Assembly: GCF_040253615.1 (NCBI RefSeq)
Contig: NZ_JBEJGY010000004.1
Span: 4,526,001 to 4,590,000, forward strand
Source of the DNA: Streptomyces sp. Edi4
Lineage (GTDB): Bacteria; Actinomycetota; Actinomycetes; Streptomycetales; Streptomycetaceae
Direction of reading: 5' to 3'
Length of the DNA stretch: 64,000 nt
The notes beneath the pieces were generated by a model. The model saw only the letters and a program-made list of their open reading frames with translations. It did not search any database and had not been told where the DNA came from. Below are positions 49,148 to 57,337 of this stretch, in pieces (the stretch's first letter is position 1; every line of letters begins with the position of its first letter). A program made the translations under genes and the position numbers.

Positions 49148-50389
49148 TCACACGTCCACGGGCGACGCGGTGGCCGCCGAGGTCAGGTCCGATGAGCGGG
49201 CCTGCGAGGAGCGGGCATCCGATGAGCGGGCCACCACGCGTGAGTGCGACTTGTGCAGGCGCAGGGAGGCCGCGACCAGGGCCAGGGCCGTGACGGTCAT
49301 CGCGGCGCCGGCCCACGCCGTTGCGGCGTACCCGAGGTTTGCGCTGATCACCACGCCGCCGAGCCAGGGCCCCGCGGTGTTGCCCAGGTTGAACGAGGAC
49401 GTCGTCGTCGCGCCGGCCAGCGTCGGGGCCGCGCCGCCCACGTTGAAGATCCGGGCGTTGAGCGCGGGCGCGGTGAAGAACGCCGAGCAGCCCAGCAGGA
49501 ACGACAGGGTGATCGCGACCGCCGGGGTCGAGGCGAACAGGGCCAGCGCGACCAGGAACACGGTCGAGGCGGTGATGCCGCTGAGCAGCACGCCGAAGAG
49601 GTGCGCGTCGGCGACCCGGCCGCCGATGGTCGTGCCGATGAGCGCGCCCACGCCGAACAGGCCCAGCACGGCCGGGACCCAGCCGGCGTCCACGTGGGCC
49701 ACGTCCGTGAGCAGCGGCTTGAGGTAGCTGAACGCGCAGAACACGCCACCCGCCGCGAGCGCGGTGATCGCCATCGAGAACAGCACCTGCGGGTCACGGT
49801 AGATCCGCAGTTCCCGGCCGAGCTGCGGCTTCTCGGCGGGGAGCGGGATGCGCGGGATGCGGGTCAGGATGCCGACGAGGGCGATCGCGGAGGCCGCGCC
49901 CACCGCCCAGAACGCCGAGCGCCAGCCGAGGCCGTCACCGAGCAGGGCGCCGAGCGGTACGCCGAGGACGTTGGCGATGGACAGGCCGCCGATCATGACG
50001 GCCATCGCGCGGGCCCGCGCGTTCGCCGGCACCATCGCGATGGCGACGGCGGCGCCGACCGCCCAGAACCCGGCGCAGGCCAGGGCGGACACGATGCGCG
50101 AGGCGAAGAGCAGGGCGTAGTTCGGGGCCAGCGCGCCGGCGACCTGGCCCAGGCCGAACGTGGTGATCAGGGCGACCAGGGTGGTGCGGCGGGGCAGGCG
50201 CAGGGTGGCCACGGCGAGGAGTGGGGCGCCCACGACCATGCCGATGGCGAAGGCGGATATGAGGAGGCCGGCCTGGGGGATGGACACGTCCATGTCGTCG
50301 GCGATGGACGGGAGCAGGCCGGTGAGCATGAATTCGCTCGTGCCGAGTGCGAAGACGGAGAGGCCGAGGATGTAGACGGCTAGGGGCAT
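49148..50389 (-). CDS. MFS drug exporter (Cmx/CmlR chloramphenicol-efflux-like)
   Basis: 413 residues from ATG 50389, with AAGGGG before it. Twelve hydrophobic segments are visible. The start PLAVYILGLSVFALGTSEFM with LTGLLPSIADD, and the motif-C-like GGLSIANVLGVPLGALLGD, are close to the Streptomyces/Corynebacterium chloramphenicol exporters and the wider AraJ group. The substrate cannot be fixed from sequence. The hydrophilic C-terminus has short repeats (RSSDARSSQARSSD). An upstream in-frame start adding a Pro/Thr-rich stretch was rejected. Confidence 0.88.
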   Translation of the reverse strand: MPLAVYILGLSVFALGTSEFMLTGLLPSIADDMDVSIPQAGLLISAFAIGMVVGAPLLAVATLRLPRRTTLVALITTFGLGQVAGALAPNYALLFASRIVSALACAGFWAVGAAVAIAMVPANARARAMAVMIGGLSIANVLGVPLGALLGDGLGWRSAFWAVGAASAIALVGILTRIPRIPLPAEKPQLGRELRIYRDPQVLFSMAITALAAGGVFCAFSYLKPLLTDVAHVDAGWVPAVLGLFGVGALIGTTIGGRVADAHLFGVLLSGITASTVFLVALALFASTPAVAITLSFLLGCSAFFTAPALNARIFNVGGAAPTLAGATTTSSFNLGNTAGPWLGGVVISANLGYAATAWAGAAMTVTALALVAASLRLHKSHSRVVARSSDARSSQARSSDLTSAATASPVDV

Positions 50390-50564
50390 GCGGGCCCCTT
50401 GGGCGGGGGGCAGGGGGGTGGGGTGCGGGGTGCTGCGCGGGGTGCTGCGTGGGGTGGGTGCGGGCGCGGGCTTGGGTGTGGGCTCGGCGGGCATATCCGG
50501 TGCCAACGGGGTGGGGCGGGGTGGTATTCCCCGGGTTGCGGGGGGCCCGGGTGTGCCGGCGGCC

Positions 50565-51030
50565 CGGCGTCGGCTTTTCGCGCAGTTCCCCGCGCCCCTG
50601 AGCCCGTTTGCGTCTGCGGGACGGGGTCGCTTTTCGCGCAGTTCCTCGCGCCCCTTGGTTCGTTTGCGTCTGCGGGACGGGGTCGGCTGGTCGCGCAGTT
50701 CCCTGCGCCCCTGCGTATCCGGTCCTGGGTCGCGCGAGCATGGTCAGCCCGTAATGGGGGTTCCTCCTGGCGCTTAAGGCCTTGGGGGAGATTGAGGACG
50801 AGGGCCCTTTGGGCCCGGACGGGGTCTGGGGCGGAGCCCCGGGGGCTTTTTTTCTACCCCCGGAGGGTTTGGGGAAGGGGCGGGGAGGGGCGTCCCGGGG
50901 TCTGGGGCGGAGCCCCGGCGGCCCGGCTTGCACGTGCGGGTCGTGGGTGGCTGGGCGCACAGTTCCCCGCGCCTGGGTGGCTGGGCGCGCAGTTCCCCGC
51001 GCCCCTGGCGGGGCTGGTGCCGACCCGGGC
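50565..51030. repeat. Dispersed repeat family, minus orientation, five copies plus hairpin modules
   Basis: CGCGCAGTTCCCCGCGCCCC or close variants start near 50578, 50634, 50693, 50962 and 50986, so the core is inverted relative to the other loci. Two GGTCTGGGGCGGAGCCCCGG hairpins (about 50820, 50900) lie between. The stretch 50390-50564 before it is G/T-rich with no gene. Confidence 0.88.
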
Positions 51031-51037
51031 CGGGGGC

Positions 51038-51547
51038 TCAACCTGTTTCGTAGAGGTGTTGGGCGGGGCGGCCGCCGATGGGGCGGGGGGTGTCGCCCAC
51101 GCGGTGGTAGCCCGCCCGGGTCAGGACGCGCTGCGACGCCGCGTTGTCCTCGTCCGTCGTGGCGTACACCGTCTCCACGTCCGGCTGGACCAGTGCCCAC
51201 GCGGTCAGCGCGCGCAGGGACTCGGTGGCGTACCCATGGCCCCGTACCGACTCCGCCAGGTCGTACCCGATCTCGACGCGGCCGTCCTCCGGCGGGCCGT
51301 GGAAGCCGATGCCGCCGATGGCCCGGCCGTCCCGGGCGCGCACTATGACGTACGCGCCCCAGCCCGTCCGGTGCCGGCCGACATCCAGCGCCGACACCAT
51401 CTTCGCCGCGGCGTACCGGCTGCCCTCGTCCGGGCCGCCCGGCGCCCACTCCCAGCCGCCCGTCCCGCCGTCCCTGAGCTCCGCGGCCGACGCGCGGGTC
51501 AGTTCGTGGAGGACGACGCGTTCGGCTGTGACTGTCACGGTGAGCAC
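51038..51547 (-). CDS. GNAT N-acetyltransferase, RimJ/RimL-like
   Basis: 169 residues. The N-terminal HELTRASAAELRDG and the core IGGIGFHGPPEDGRVEIGYD, SVRGHGYATESLRALTAWAL (acetyl-CoA loop RGHGYA) and DEDNAASQRVLTRAGYHRVG are typical of ribosomal-protein and small-molecule GNATs of the Acetyltransf_3 type. Substrate unknown. It lies 51 bp downstream of the HD hydrolase on the same strand, so co-transcription is possible. Confidence 0.88.
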   Translation of the reverse strand: MLTVTVTAERVVLHELTRASAAELRDGGTGGWEWAPGGPDEGSRYAAAKMVSALDVGRHRTGWGAYVIVRARDGRAIGGIGFHGPPEDGRVEIGYDLAESVRGHGYATESLRALTAWALVQPDVETVYATTDEDNAASQRVLTRAGYHRVGDTPRPIGGRPAQHLYETG

Positions 51548-51598
51548 GCGGGGTACCTGCTTTCCGTCGGCGCGTGGCGAGGGGTGGGCTCGCGCCGA

Positions 51599-52240
51599 TT
51601 ATGCGGTGAGCAGGACCAGTTCCGCCTCCAGATTCGCCCGGGCCGGGCCCTGCCAGGTGCGTTCGCCGTGCGGGGTGTGGAACAGCCTTGGCAGGGCGAG
51701 CAGTTGGCGCAGTACGGCCGCGCGGCCGGATCGGAACGCCTCGTCCGGCACGAACGCGTACTCCTCGCGTACGGCGGCGGCGTACGCGGCGTACGCCGGT
51801 GGGGCGGCGGCCAGGATCGCGAGGTCCGCGTCGCACAGGACCGCGCCGTTGGCGTCGCCGTCCTCGGGGGCGTGGGTGACGGTCAGCCGCACCAGGCGCG
51901 CGACCTCCGCCGTCGCCTGCGGGGTCAACCCGGCCTCGGACAGGGCGCGTTCGGCGAGGCGGGCGGAACGTTCCTCGTTCTCCGAACGGTCCGGCAGGTA
52001 CACGGCGTCGTGGAACCACGCGGCGAGGCGTACGAGGTCGGGGTCGTCGGCGTACCGCTCCAGTACGTCGATGTGGTCCAGGACCGCGGTGAGGTGGGCG
52101 GTGGTGTGGTAGCGGCGCTGCGGTTCCGCCCAGCGGGTGAGGAGGTTGTCGGCGTAGGGGGCGGGGTCGGGGGCGGGGCCCTTGGGGCGGGCGGCCAGGA
52201 GGGTGGTGTGCCAGCGGGTGCGGAGGGGGGCGTCGGGCAT
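51599..52240 (-). CDS. HD-domain metal-dependent phosphohydrolase
   Basis: 213 residues from ATG 52240. The HD metal site is readable: His in RRYHTTAHL, the His-Asp pair in LAAWFHDAVYLPDRSENEER and the distal Asp in LCDADLAIL. The length and motif spacing match the 'predicted metal-dependent HD superfamily phosphohydrolase' family (about 200 residues). Its physiological substrate is unknown. The frame is open far upstream, but that stretch (THQ/PNPP repeats) encodes only the DNA repeats found there. Confidence 0.87.
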   Translation of the reverse strand: MPDAPLRTRWHTTLLAARPKGPAPDPAPYADNLLTRWAEPQRRYHTTAHLTAVLDHIDVLERYADDPDLVRLAAWFHDAVYLPDRSENEERSARLAERALSEAGLTPQATAEVARLVRLTVTHAPEDGDANGAVLCDADLAILAAAPPAYAAYAAAVREEYAFVPDEAFRSGRAAVLRQLLALPRLFHTPHGERTWQGPARANLEAELVLLTA

Positions 52241-52660
52241 GCGGCTGAGGGTAGCGGGGAGGTGCCGGGGTTGGCGTGGCCGCCGGGTGCCGGGTGCCGG
52301 CCGCTGGGTGTGGATGCGCTGAGGCGGGTTTGGCTCGTGGTGCTGGGTGCGGGTGCGCGGTGGTTGGTTTGGCTCGTGGTGCTGGGTGTGGATGCGCGGT
52401 GGTGGGCTTGGTCGGTTGGTGCTGGGTGCCCTTTCAGGGGCGCGGGAAACTGCGCGACCAGCCACGGGCGGTCCGCACCCGAAAGCGGATGGGGCGTCGC
52501 TGGGGCTTCGCCCCAGGCCCCGGGGGATGCCCCTGCCCGCCCCTTCCCCAAACCCTCCGGGGGTGGCAAGGGAGGGGGCCCTTCGGGGGGCTGCTTCTGG
52601 GGCTCTGCCCCAGACCCCGTTCGCGCCTTAAGGGCGCTCGTCCTCAAATGCCGGACAGGC
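52241..52660. repeat. TGGTGCTGGGTG-type repeats, then dispersed repeat modules
   Basis: 52300-52430 holds three to four ~45-bp units (GCGGTGGTTGGTTTGGCTCG, TGGTGCTGGGTG). From 52435 the dispersed family follows: GGGGCGCGGGAAACTGCGCG, CTGGGGCTTCGCCCCAG, CCCTTCCCCAAACCCTCCGG, CTGGGGCTCTGCCCCAG and TCCTCAAATGCCGGACAGGC. No gene is present. Confidence 0.88.
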
Positions 52661-53010
52661 TGAGGTTACCCATGTGGGCCAGTGCCGGCTCGTCCTTCGT
52701 TGCCGGGCGGGGGGCTGACGCTGCCCGCGTGAGGCGGCGGCGGCACGTCCTTCGTTGCCGGACAGGCTGGCTGCCCATGTGGGCCAGCGCCGGCTCGTCC
52801 TCCGTTGCGGGCGGGGGGCTGACGCTGGCCGCGTGGGCCGGCGCCGGGCTCGTCCTCCGTTGCCGGGCCGCCTGACGCTGCCCGCGTGAGGCGGCGCCGG
52901 CTCGTCCTTCGTTGCCGGACAGGCTGGCTGCCCATGTGGGCCAGTGCCGGCTCGTCCTTCGTTGCCGGGCGGGGGGCTGACGCTGCCCGCGTGGGTCGGC
53001 GCTGGGCGCC
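52661..53010. repeat. Tandem amplification of the CTCGTCCTTCGTTGCCGGACAG module
   Basis: Six or seven degenerate units contain GGCTCGTCCTTCGTTGCCGG, alternating with GGGCTGACGCTGCCCGCGTG and CCATGTGGGCCAGTGCC segments. The unit resembles the last module of the dispersed family (CTCGTCCTCAAATGCCGGAC). It ends at the stop of the copper ATPase. Confidence 0.85.
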
Positions 53011-53013
53011 GGC

Positions 53014-55344
53014 CTAGGTTGCCTTGAAGCCGCGCAACCGTAGGGAGTTGGCCACCACGAACACCGACGAGAAGGCCATCGCCGCGCCCGCGATCATCGG
53101 GTTCAGGAGGCCCGAGGCGGCCAGCGGAAGCGCGGCCACGTTGTAGGCGAAGGCCCAGAACAGGTTCGACTTGATCGTGCCCAGGGTCTTGCGGGAGAGG
53201 CGGATCGCGTCCGCCGCCGCGCGCAGGTCGCCCCGTACGAGCGTGAGGTCCCCCGCCTCGATCGCGGCGTCCGTGCCCGTGCCCATGGCGAGACCCAGGT
53301 CGGCCTGGGCCAGCGCGGCCGCGTCGTTGACCCCGTCGCCGACCATGGCCACCGAACGCCCCTCCTCCTGAAGGGACTTGATGACGGCGACCTTGTCCTC
53401 GGGCATGACCTCCGCGTACACCTTCTCGATGCCGACCTCGGCCGCGACCGCCTCCGCGACGGCCCGGTTGTCGCCGGTCAGCAGGATCGGGGTCAGGCCG
53501 AGGGCGCGCAGTCGCCTGATCGCCTCCGGGCTGGTCTCCTTCACCGCGTCGGCCACTTCGAGGACCGCGCGTGCCTCGCCGTCCCACGCGACCGCGATGA
53601 CAGTGCGCCCCGCAGTCTCGGCCTCCTCCTTGGCCTTCTTCAGCTCGGGGGTGAGGCCGATGGACCACTGGGCCAGCAGCTTTTCGCGCCCCACCAGGAC
53701 CGCGTGGCCCTCGACGACGCCCCGCACGCCGAGCCCCGCGACGTTCGCGAAGTCCTCGGGCGTGGGCAGGGTCCCGACCTCGGCCGCGGCCCCCTCGGCG
53801 ACCGCGCGCGCGATGGGGTGCTCGGAGGCGTGCTCCAACGCGCCCGCCAGGCGCAGGACTTCGGCAACCTCGGTGGTGGTGGCCGTGTGCGTCGCGAGCA
53901 GCGTCATGCGGCCCGTGGTGACCGTACCGGTCTTGTCCAGGACGATCGTGTCGACCTCGCGCGTGGTCTCCAGGACCTCCGGACCCTTGATCAGGATGCC
54001 GAGCTGGGCGCCACGGCCCGTACCCACCATGAGCGCGGTCGGCGTGGCGAGGCCGAGGGCGCAGGGGCAGGCGATGATCAGTACGGCCACCGCGGCGGTG
54101 AACGCGGCGGTGATGCCAGACCCGGTGGCCAGCCAGGCGCCGAGCGTGGCCAGGGCGAGCAGGATGACGGCCGGCACGAAGACGGCCGAGATGCGGTCGG
54201 CGAGGCGCTGGGCGGAGGCCTTGCCGTTCTGGGCGTCCTCCACGAGCCGGGCCATCCGGGCGAGCTGGGTGTCCGCGCCGATCCGGGTGGCCTCGACGAC
54301 GAGCCGGCCGCCCGCGTTGAGGGTGGCGCCGGTGACGGTGTCGCCCGGGGCGACCTCGACGGGTACGGACTCGCCGGTGAGCATGGAGGCGTCCACGGCG
54401 GACGTGCCCTCCACGACCGTGCCGTCGGTGGCGATCTTCTCGCCGGGCCGCACCAGGAAGCGGTCGCCCACCGCCAACTCCGCAGTGGGGACGGTGTGTT
54501 CGCTGCCGTCCGGGCGCAGCACGGTGACGCTCTTGGCGCCGAGTTCCAGCAGCGCGCGCAGGGCCGCGCCCGCCTTCCGCTTGGAGCGGGCCTCGAAGTA
54601 GCGGCCCGCCAGGAGGAACGCGGTGACTCCCGCCGAGGCTTCCAGATAGATGTTGCCCGCGCCGTCCGAGCGGCCGATGGTCAGCTCGAAGGGGTGCGTC
54701 ATGCCGATCATCCCGGCGGTCCCGAAGCACAGCGCCCACACGGACCACAGGAACGCGGCCGAGGTGCCGACCGAGATCAGGGTGTCCATGGTGGCCGCGC
54801 CGTGCCGGGCGTTGGTCCAGGCGGCGCGGTGAAAGGGCCAGGCGGCGTACGTCACGACCGGCACGGTCAGGGCGAGCGAGAGCCACTGCCAGTACGCGAA
54901 CTGCAACGCCGGGACCATGGACATCGCGATCACCGGGACGGCGAGGACGATCGCGGTCAAGAGGCGGCGGCGCAGGGTGCGCAGCGGGTGCGGCCCTTCG
55001 GACGGCTCGGCGTCCGGGGCGGCGCCGGATGCCTCCGGTTCCGTCCCGGCCTCGGTCCCGGTCCGCGTCCCGGTCCGGGCGGGAGCCGGCTCTTCGGCGG
55101 TGTAGCCCGTGGCCTCGACGGTGGCGATCAGCTCGGCCACCGAGACGGCCGGGGCGAAGGTGACCTTGGCCTTCTCGGTGGCGTAGTTGACCGTGGCCTC
55201 AACGCCGTCCATGCGGTTCAGCTTCTTCTCGACCCTGGCCGCGCACGAGGCGCAGGTCATGCCGCCGATGACGAGTTCTACGGCGGAGCTGCTGCCGGTC
55301 TGGGCGCCGGTGCTGGCGCTCCTGCTGGTGCCGGTGGGGGTCAT
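53014..55344 (-). CDS. copA: Copper-translocating P1B-type ATPase
   Basis: 776 residues from ATG 55344, with AAGGAGA before it. An N-terminal metal-binding domain with GGMTCASC (about 26-33) is followed by eight membrane segments. The intramembrane CPC is in IIACPCALGLATPTA. The phosphorylated Asp470 is in VLDKTGTVTTG, with TGES, HP (SEHPIARA) and GDGVND all intact. It should pump Cu(I) out of the cytosol at the cost of ATP. An acidic Thr/Glu/Ala linker separates the metal domain from the first helix. Two CsoR-like boxes upstream indicate copper induction. No copZ or csoR gene is adjacent. Confidence 0.95.
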   Translation of the reverse strand: MTPTGTSRSASTGAQTGSSSAVELVIGGMTCASCAARVEKKLNRMDGVEATVNYATEKAKVTFAPAVSVAELIATVEATGYTAEEPAPARTGTRTGTEAGTEPEASGAAPDAEPSEGPHPLRTLRRRLLTAIVLAVPVIAMSMVPALQFAYWQWLSLALTVPVVTYAAWPFHRAAWTNARHGAATMDTLISVGTSAAFLWSVWALCFGTAGMIGMTHPFELTIGRSDGAGNIYLEASAGVTAFLLAGRYFEARSKRKAGAALRALLELGAKSVTVLRPDGSEHTVPTAELAVGDRFLVRPGEKIATDGTVVEGTSAVDASMLTGESVPVEVAPGDTVTGATLNAGGRLVVEATRIGADTQLARMARLVEDAQNGKASAQRLADRISAVFVPAVILLALATLGAWLATGSGITAAFTAAVAVLIIACPCALGLATPTALMVGTGRGAQLGILIKGPEVLETTREVDTIVLDKTGTVTTGRMTLLATHTATTTEVAEVLRLAGALEHASEHPIARAVAEGAAAEVGTLPTPEDFANVAGLGVRGVVEGHAVLVGREKLLAQWSIGLTPELKKAKEEAETAGRTVIAVAWDGEARAVLEVADAVKETSPEAIRRLRALGLTPILLTGDNRAVAEAVAAEVGIEKVYAEVMPEDKVAVIKSLQEEGRSVAMVGDGVNDAAALAQADLGLAMGTGTDAAIEAGDLTLVRGDLRAAADAIRLSRKTLGTIKSNLFWAFAYNVAALPLAASGLLNPMIAGAAMAFSSVFVVANSLRLRGFKAT

Positions 55345-55414
55345 GGGGTGCGGTCTCCTTGGGCGGAGGGCGGGGTGCGTCTCGTGCGGTCTCGTGTGGG
55401 CGCCGCTGACGATT

Positions 55415-55431
55415 ATACCCCTCGGGGGTAT
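55415..55431 (-). promoter_or_regulatory. CsoR-type copper operator 1
   Basis: ATACCCC-TCG-GGGGTAT is a clean inverted repeat that fits the ATACCCCC...GGGGTAT boxes bound by Streptomyces CsoR. It lies 71 bp upstream of the copA ATG. CsoR leaves DNA when it binds Cu(I). Confidence 0.88.
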
Positions 55432-55451
55432 CTTTCGCGGTGACCACAGGT

Positions 55452-55468
55452 ATACCCCCCGGGTGTAT
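55452..55468. promoter_or_regulatory. CsoR-type copper operator 2
   Basis: ATACCCCCCGGGTGTAT is a slightly less perfect version, starting 37 bp after the first. It lies nearer to cutC, so it could act on the divergent promoter as well. Confidence 0.75.
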
Positions 55469-55598
55469 GTGGCGCAAGGGGGATCCGCTGATCCCCCGCC
55501 GTCCGGGGTGCGCGGCACCAAGGCGGTGGCGTGCGAAGGTCCCGGCCGGCGCGTGTTTACCGTCCGCGCGCGTGGGCATTTCGCCGCGTAGGCTGGTC

Positions 55599-55614
55599 AA
55601 TGGACTAGACCTAT
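55599..55614 (+). promoter_or_regulatory. dre-like site (DasR) before cutC
   Basis: AATGGACTAGACCTAT matches about 12 of 16 positions of the ideal dre palindrome and keeps the TGG-CTAGACC core. It lies 42 bp upstream of the cutC start, a location suited to repression. Confidence 0.5.
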
Positions 55615-55655
55615 TTGGGCCGAGCCGGGCCCGGGTTACGGAGGAATGGGGTCAG

Positions 55656-56345
55656 ATGAGCAACCGCGCACTGCTTGAGGTGATCGCGCTCGACGCGCAG
55701 GACGCCGTCGCGGCCCAGGCCGGCGGGGCGGACCGGCTTGAGCTGGTCACCGACATGGCGGCGGACGGGCTGACCCCGCCCCTCAAGACCTTCGCGGCCA
55801 TCCGCGCGGCCGTCGACATCCCGCTGCGGGTGATGCTGCGCGCGGCGGACGGGTTCGCGGCGGGGGACGTCGACCGGCTCGTACGGGACGCGGAGGCGCT
55901 GCGGGGTGAGGGCGCGGAGGAGTTCGTGCTGGGCTTCCTCGACGAGACCGGCGGTCCCGACCTGGTGGCGGTACGGGCCCTCGCCTCCGCCCTGTCGGGA
56001 TGCCGCTGGACCTTCCACCGGGCCATCGACCGGGCGGCGTCCCGGGACGCCCTGCGCAAGGAGCTGGCCGGGGTGCCCGGACTCGACACGTACCTCACGG
56101 CGGGGTCGTCGTCGGGGGTCGAGGACGGGCTCGGTGTCCTCGTGGCCGAGGCGGGGCGGCGGGACGAGCCCGGGTATGAGCCGAGGCTGCTGGTGGGCGG
56201 CGGGCTTGCGCTGGAACACCTGCCGGCGTTGCTGGGGGCCGGGATCGACGCGGTGCACATCGGCGGCGCGGCGCGCCCGGGCGGCTGGTCCGCCCCGGTC
56301 TCCTCGGCGGCCGTCGCCGAGTGGCGCAACGCGCTGGACGCGTAG
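55656..56345 (+). CDS. cutC: CutC-family TIM-barrel protein
   Basis: 229 residues, full CutC domain: LLEVIALDAQDAVAAQAGGA, DRLELVTDMAADGLTPP, VMLRAADGF, FVLGFLDETG, WTFHRAID and LVGGGLALEHLPALLGAGID. CutC was first linked to copper tolerance, but the link is weak in most bacteria and the enzyme activity is unsettled. Here it stands divergent from copA with CsoR-like boxes between them, yet a dre-like site is the nearest element to its start. GGAGGA lies 10-11 nt before the ATG. Confidence 0.88.
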   Translation: MSNRALLEVIALDAQDAVAAQAGGADRLELVTDMAADGLTPPLKTFAAIRAAVDIPLRVMLRAADGFAAGDVDRLVRDAEALRGEGAEEFVLGFLDETGGPDLVAVRALASALSGCRWTFHRAIDRAASRDALRKELAGVPGLDTYLTAGSSSGVEDGLGVLVAEAGRRDEPGYEPRLLVGGGLALEHLPALLGAGIDAVHIGGAARPGGWSAPVSSAAVAEWRNALDA

Positions 56346-56429
56346 CGGGTGGGGGGGCGGGGCGTGCTTGTCGGCCCGGGCCGGGGTGCGGTGGAGCGCT
56401 GAGCCGGGTGTGGCGGGCGGGCCGGGGTG

Positions 56430-56702
56430 CGGCGCGCTGGGGCTCTGCCCCGGACCTCGGGGTCCGGCCCCTCCCCGCCCCTTCCCTAAACCCTCCGGGG
56501 GCGAAAGGCCCTGGGGCTCCGCCCCAGACCCCGTTCGGGCCTGGACGGCCTCGTCCGCAATCTTCCCCAAGGCCTCAAGGGCCGGGGGGGGGGACCCTCA
56601 TGACGGGCTGACTATGCCCGTGCGGGCCGGCACAAGACCCGCCGGGGGCGCGGGGAACTGCGCGAGCGGCCACGCACGATCCGCGGCCGGAGGAACCCCC
56701 GG
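56430..56702. repeat. Dispersed repeat modules after cutC
   Basis: Order on the plus strand: CTGGGGCTCTGCCCCGG, CCCTTCCCTAAACCCTCCGG, CTGGGGCTCCGCCCCAG, CCTCGTCCGCAATCTTCCCC, CATGACGGGCTGACTATGCC, GGGGGCGCGGGGAACTGCGC with its CACGCACGATCCGCGG tail. These are nearly all modules of the family in one locus. The stretch 56346-56430 is G-rich with no gene. Confidence 0.88.
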
Positions 56703-57337
56703 TCAGCGACCACCGAGCGCGTTGAACGCCGTGTCGAGATCGTTCACGAAGGCTTGCCAGGAGGGGAGGCAGGCCACCGGGCCCTCCGGGTCCAGGAGTT
56801 CGAGCAGGCGCAGCCGGTGCGGGGAGAAGCGCTTCTGGAACTGGGCGAGGCGGCGCCCCTTGTATTCGCTTGCCCGCGCGAGCGAATCCTTCAGCAGCTG
56901 TTGGGGTCGGCTGTCTTCTCAGCCGCGACGCCCCTGGGGAGATCGAGACTGACACGGCCGCGAGGATTCTCGGCGACCTGGCGCAGACAAACCTCGTCGA
57001 GCAACAACCAGGCTTCGAGCATGCGAACAGGCACCACCGCGACGTGGCGGAGCCCGGGCCACTCGGTGCTGACCGCCGCCCGGATCTCGTCCCGGCGATC
57101 CTGGGCGGGACCCCGGCCGGCGTCCCGTTGCACTACGGCCAAGTCGTAATCGCCACCGAGCCGACGGGCCGCGAGGAGCTTTTCCGGAACCGAGTGGCCG
57201 GTGGGCAACGCAAGCAGGCCGAAATCGGGGACGGTGACGGAGACGCGCAGTCCCTTGCGGACCGCAAGGGACTCGACATGAGGAACGAGACCGTTGTCGC
57301 TGCTGCCCTCGCCGATGAAAAGAACGCGAAGGGTCAC
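56703..57337 (-). pseudogene. DUF4276 (Toprim-like) protein, frameshifted
   Basis: GTG 57337 overlaps the ATPase stop (GTGA). The frame gives VLFIGEGSSDNGLVPHVESL (acidic Toprim-like start), VQRDAGRGPAQDRRDEI and VRMLEAWLLLDEVCLRQVA, then hits TGA after ADPNSC (56891). Shifting by one base at the AAC (about 56899) restores family sequence to the end: QLLKDSLARASEYKGRRLAQ, KRFSPHRLRLLELLDPEGPV and SWQAFVNDLDTAFNALGGR, stop at 56703. One base is evidently missing (AAG-CAG read as AACAG). Intact length would be about 211 residues. It is either a recent inactivation or a sequencing error. Confidence 0.85.

Noticed and set aside
49148..50506. N-terminal Pro/Thr-rich extension of the MFS exporter to 50506
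   Set aside because: AAGGGG before ATG 50389 and the family start PLAVYILGL fix the shorter form.
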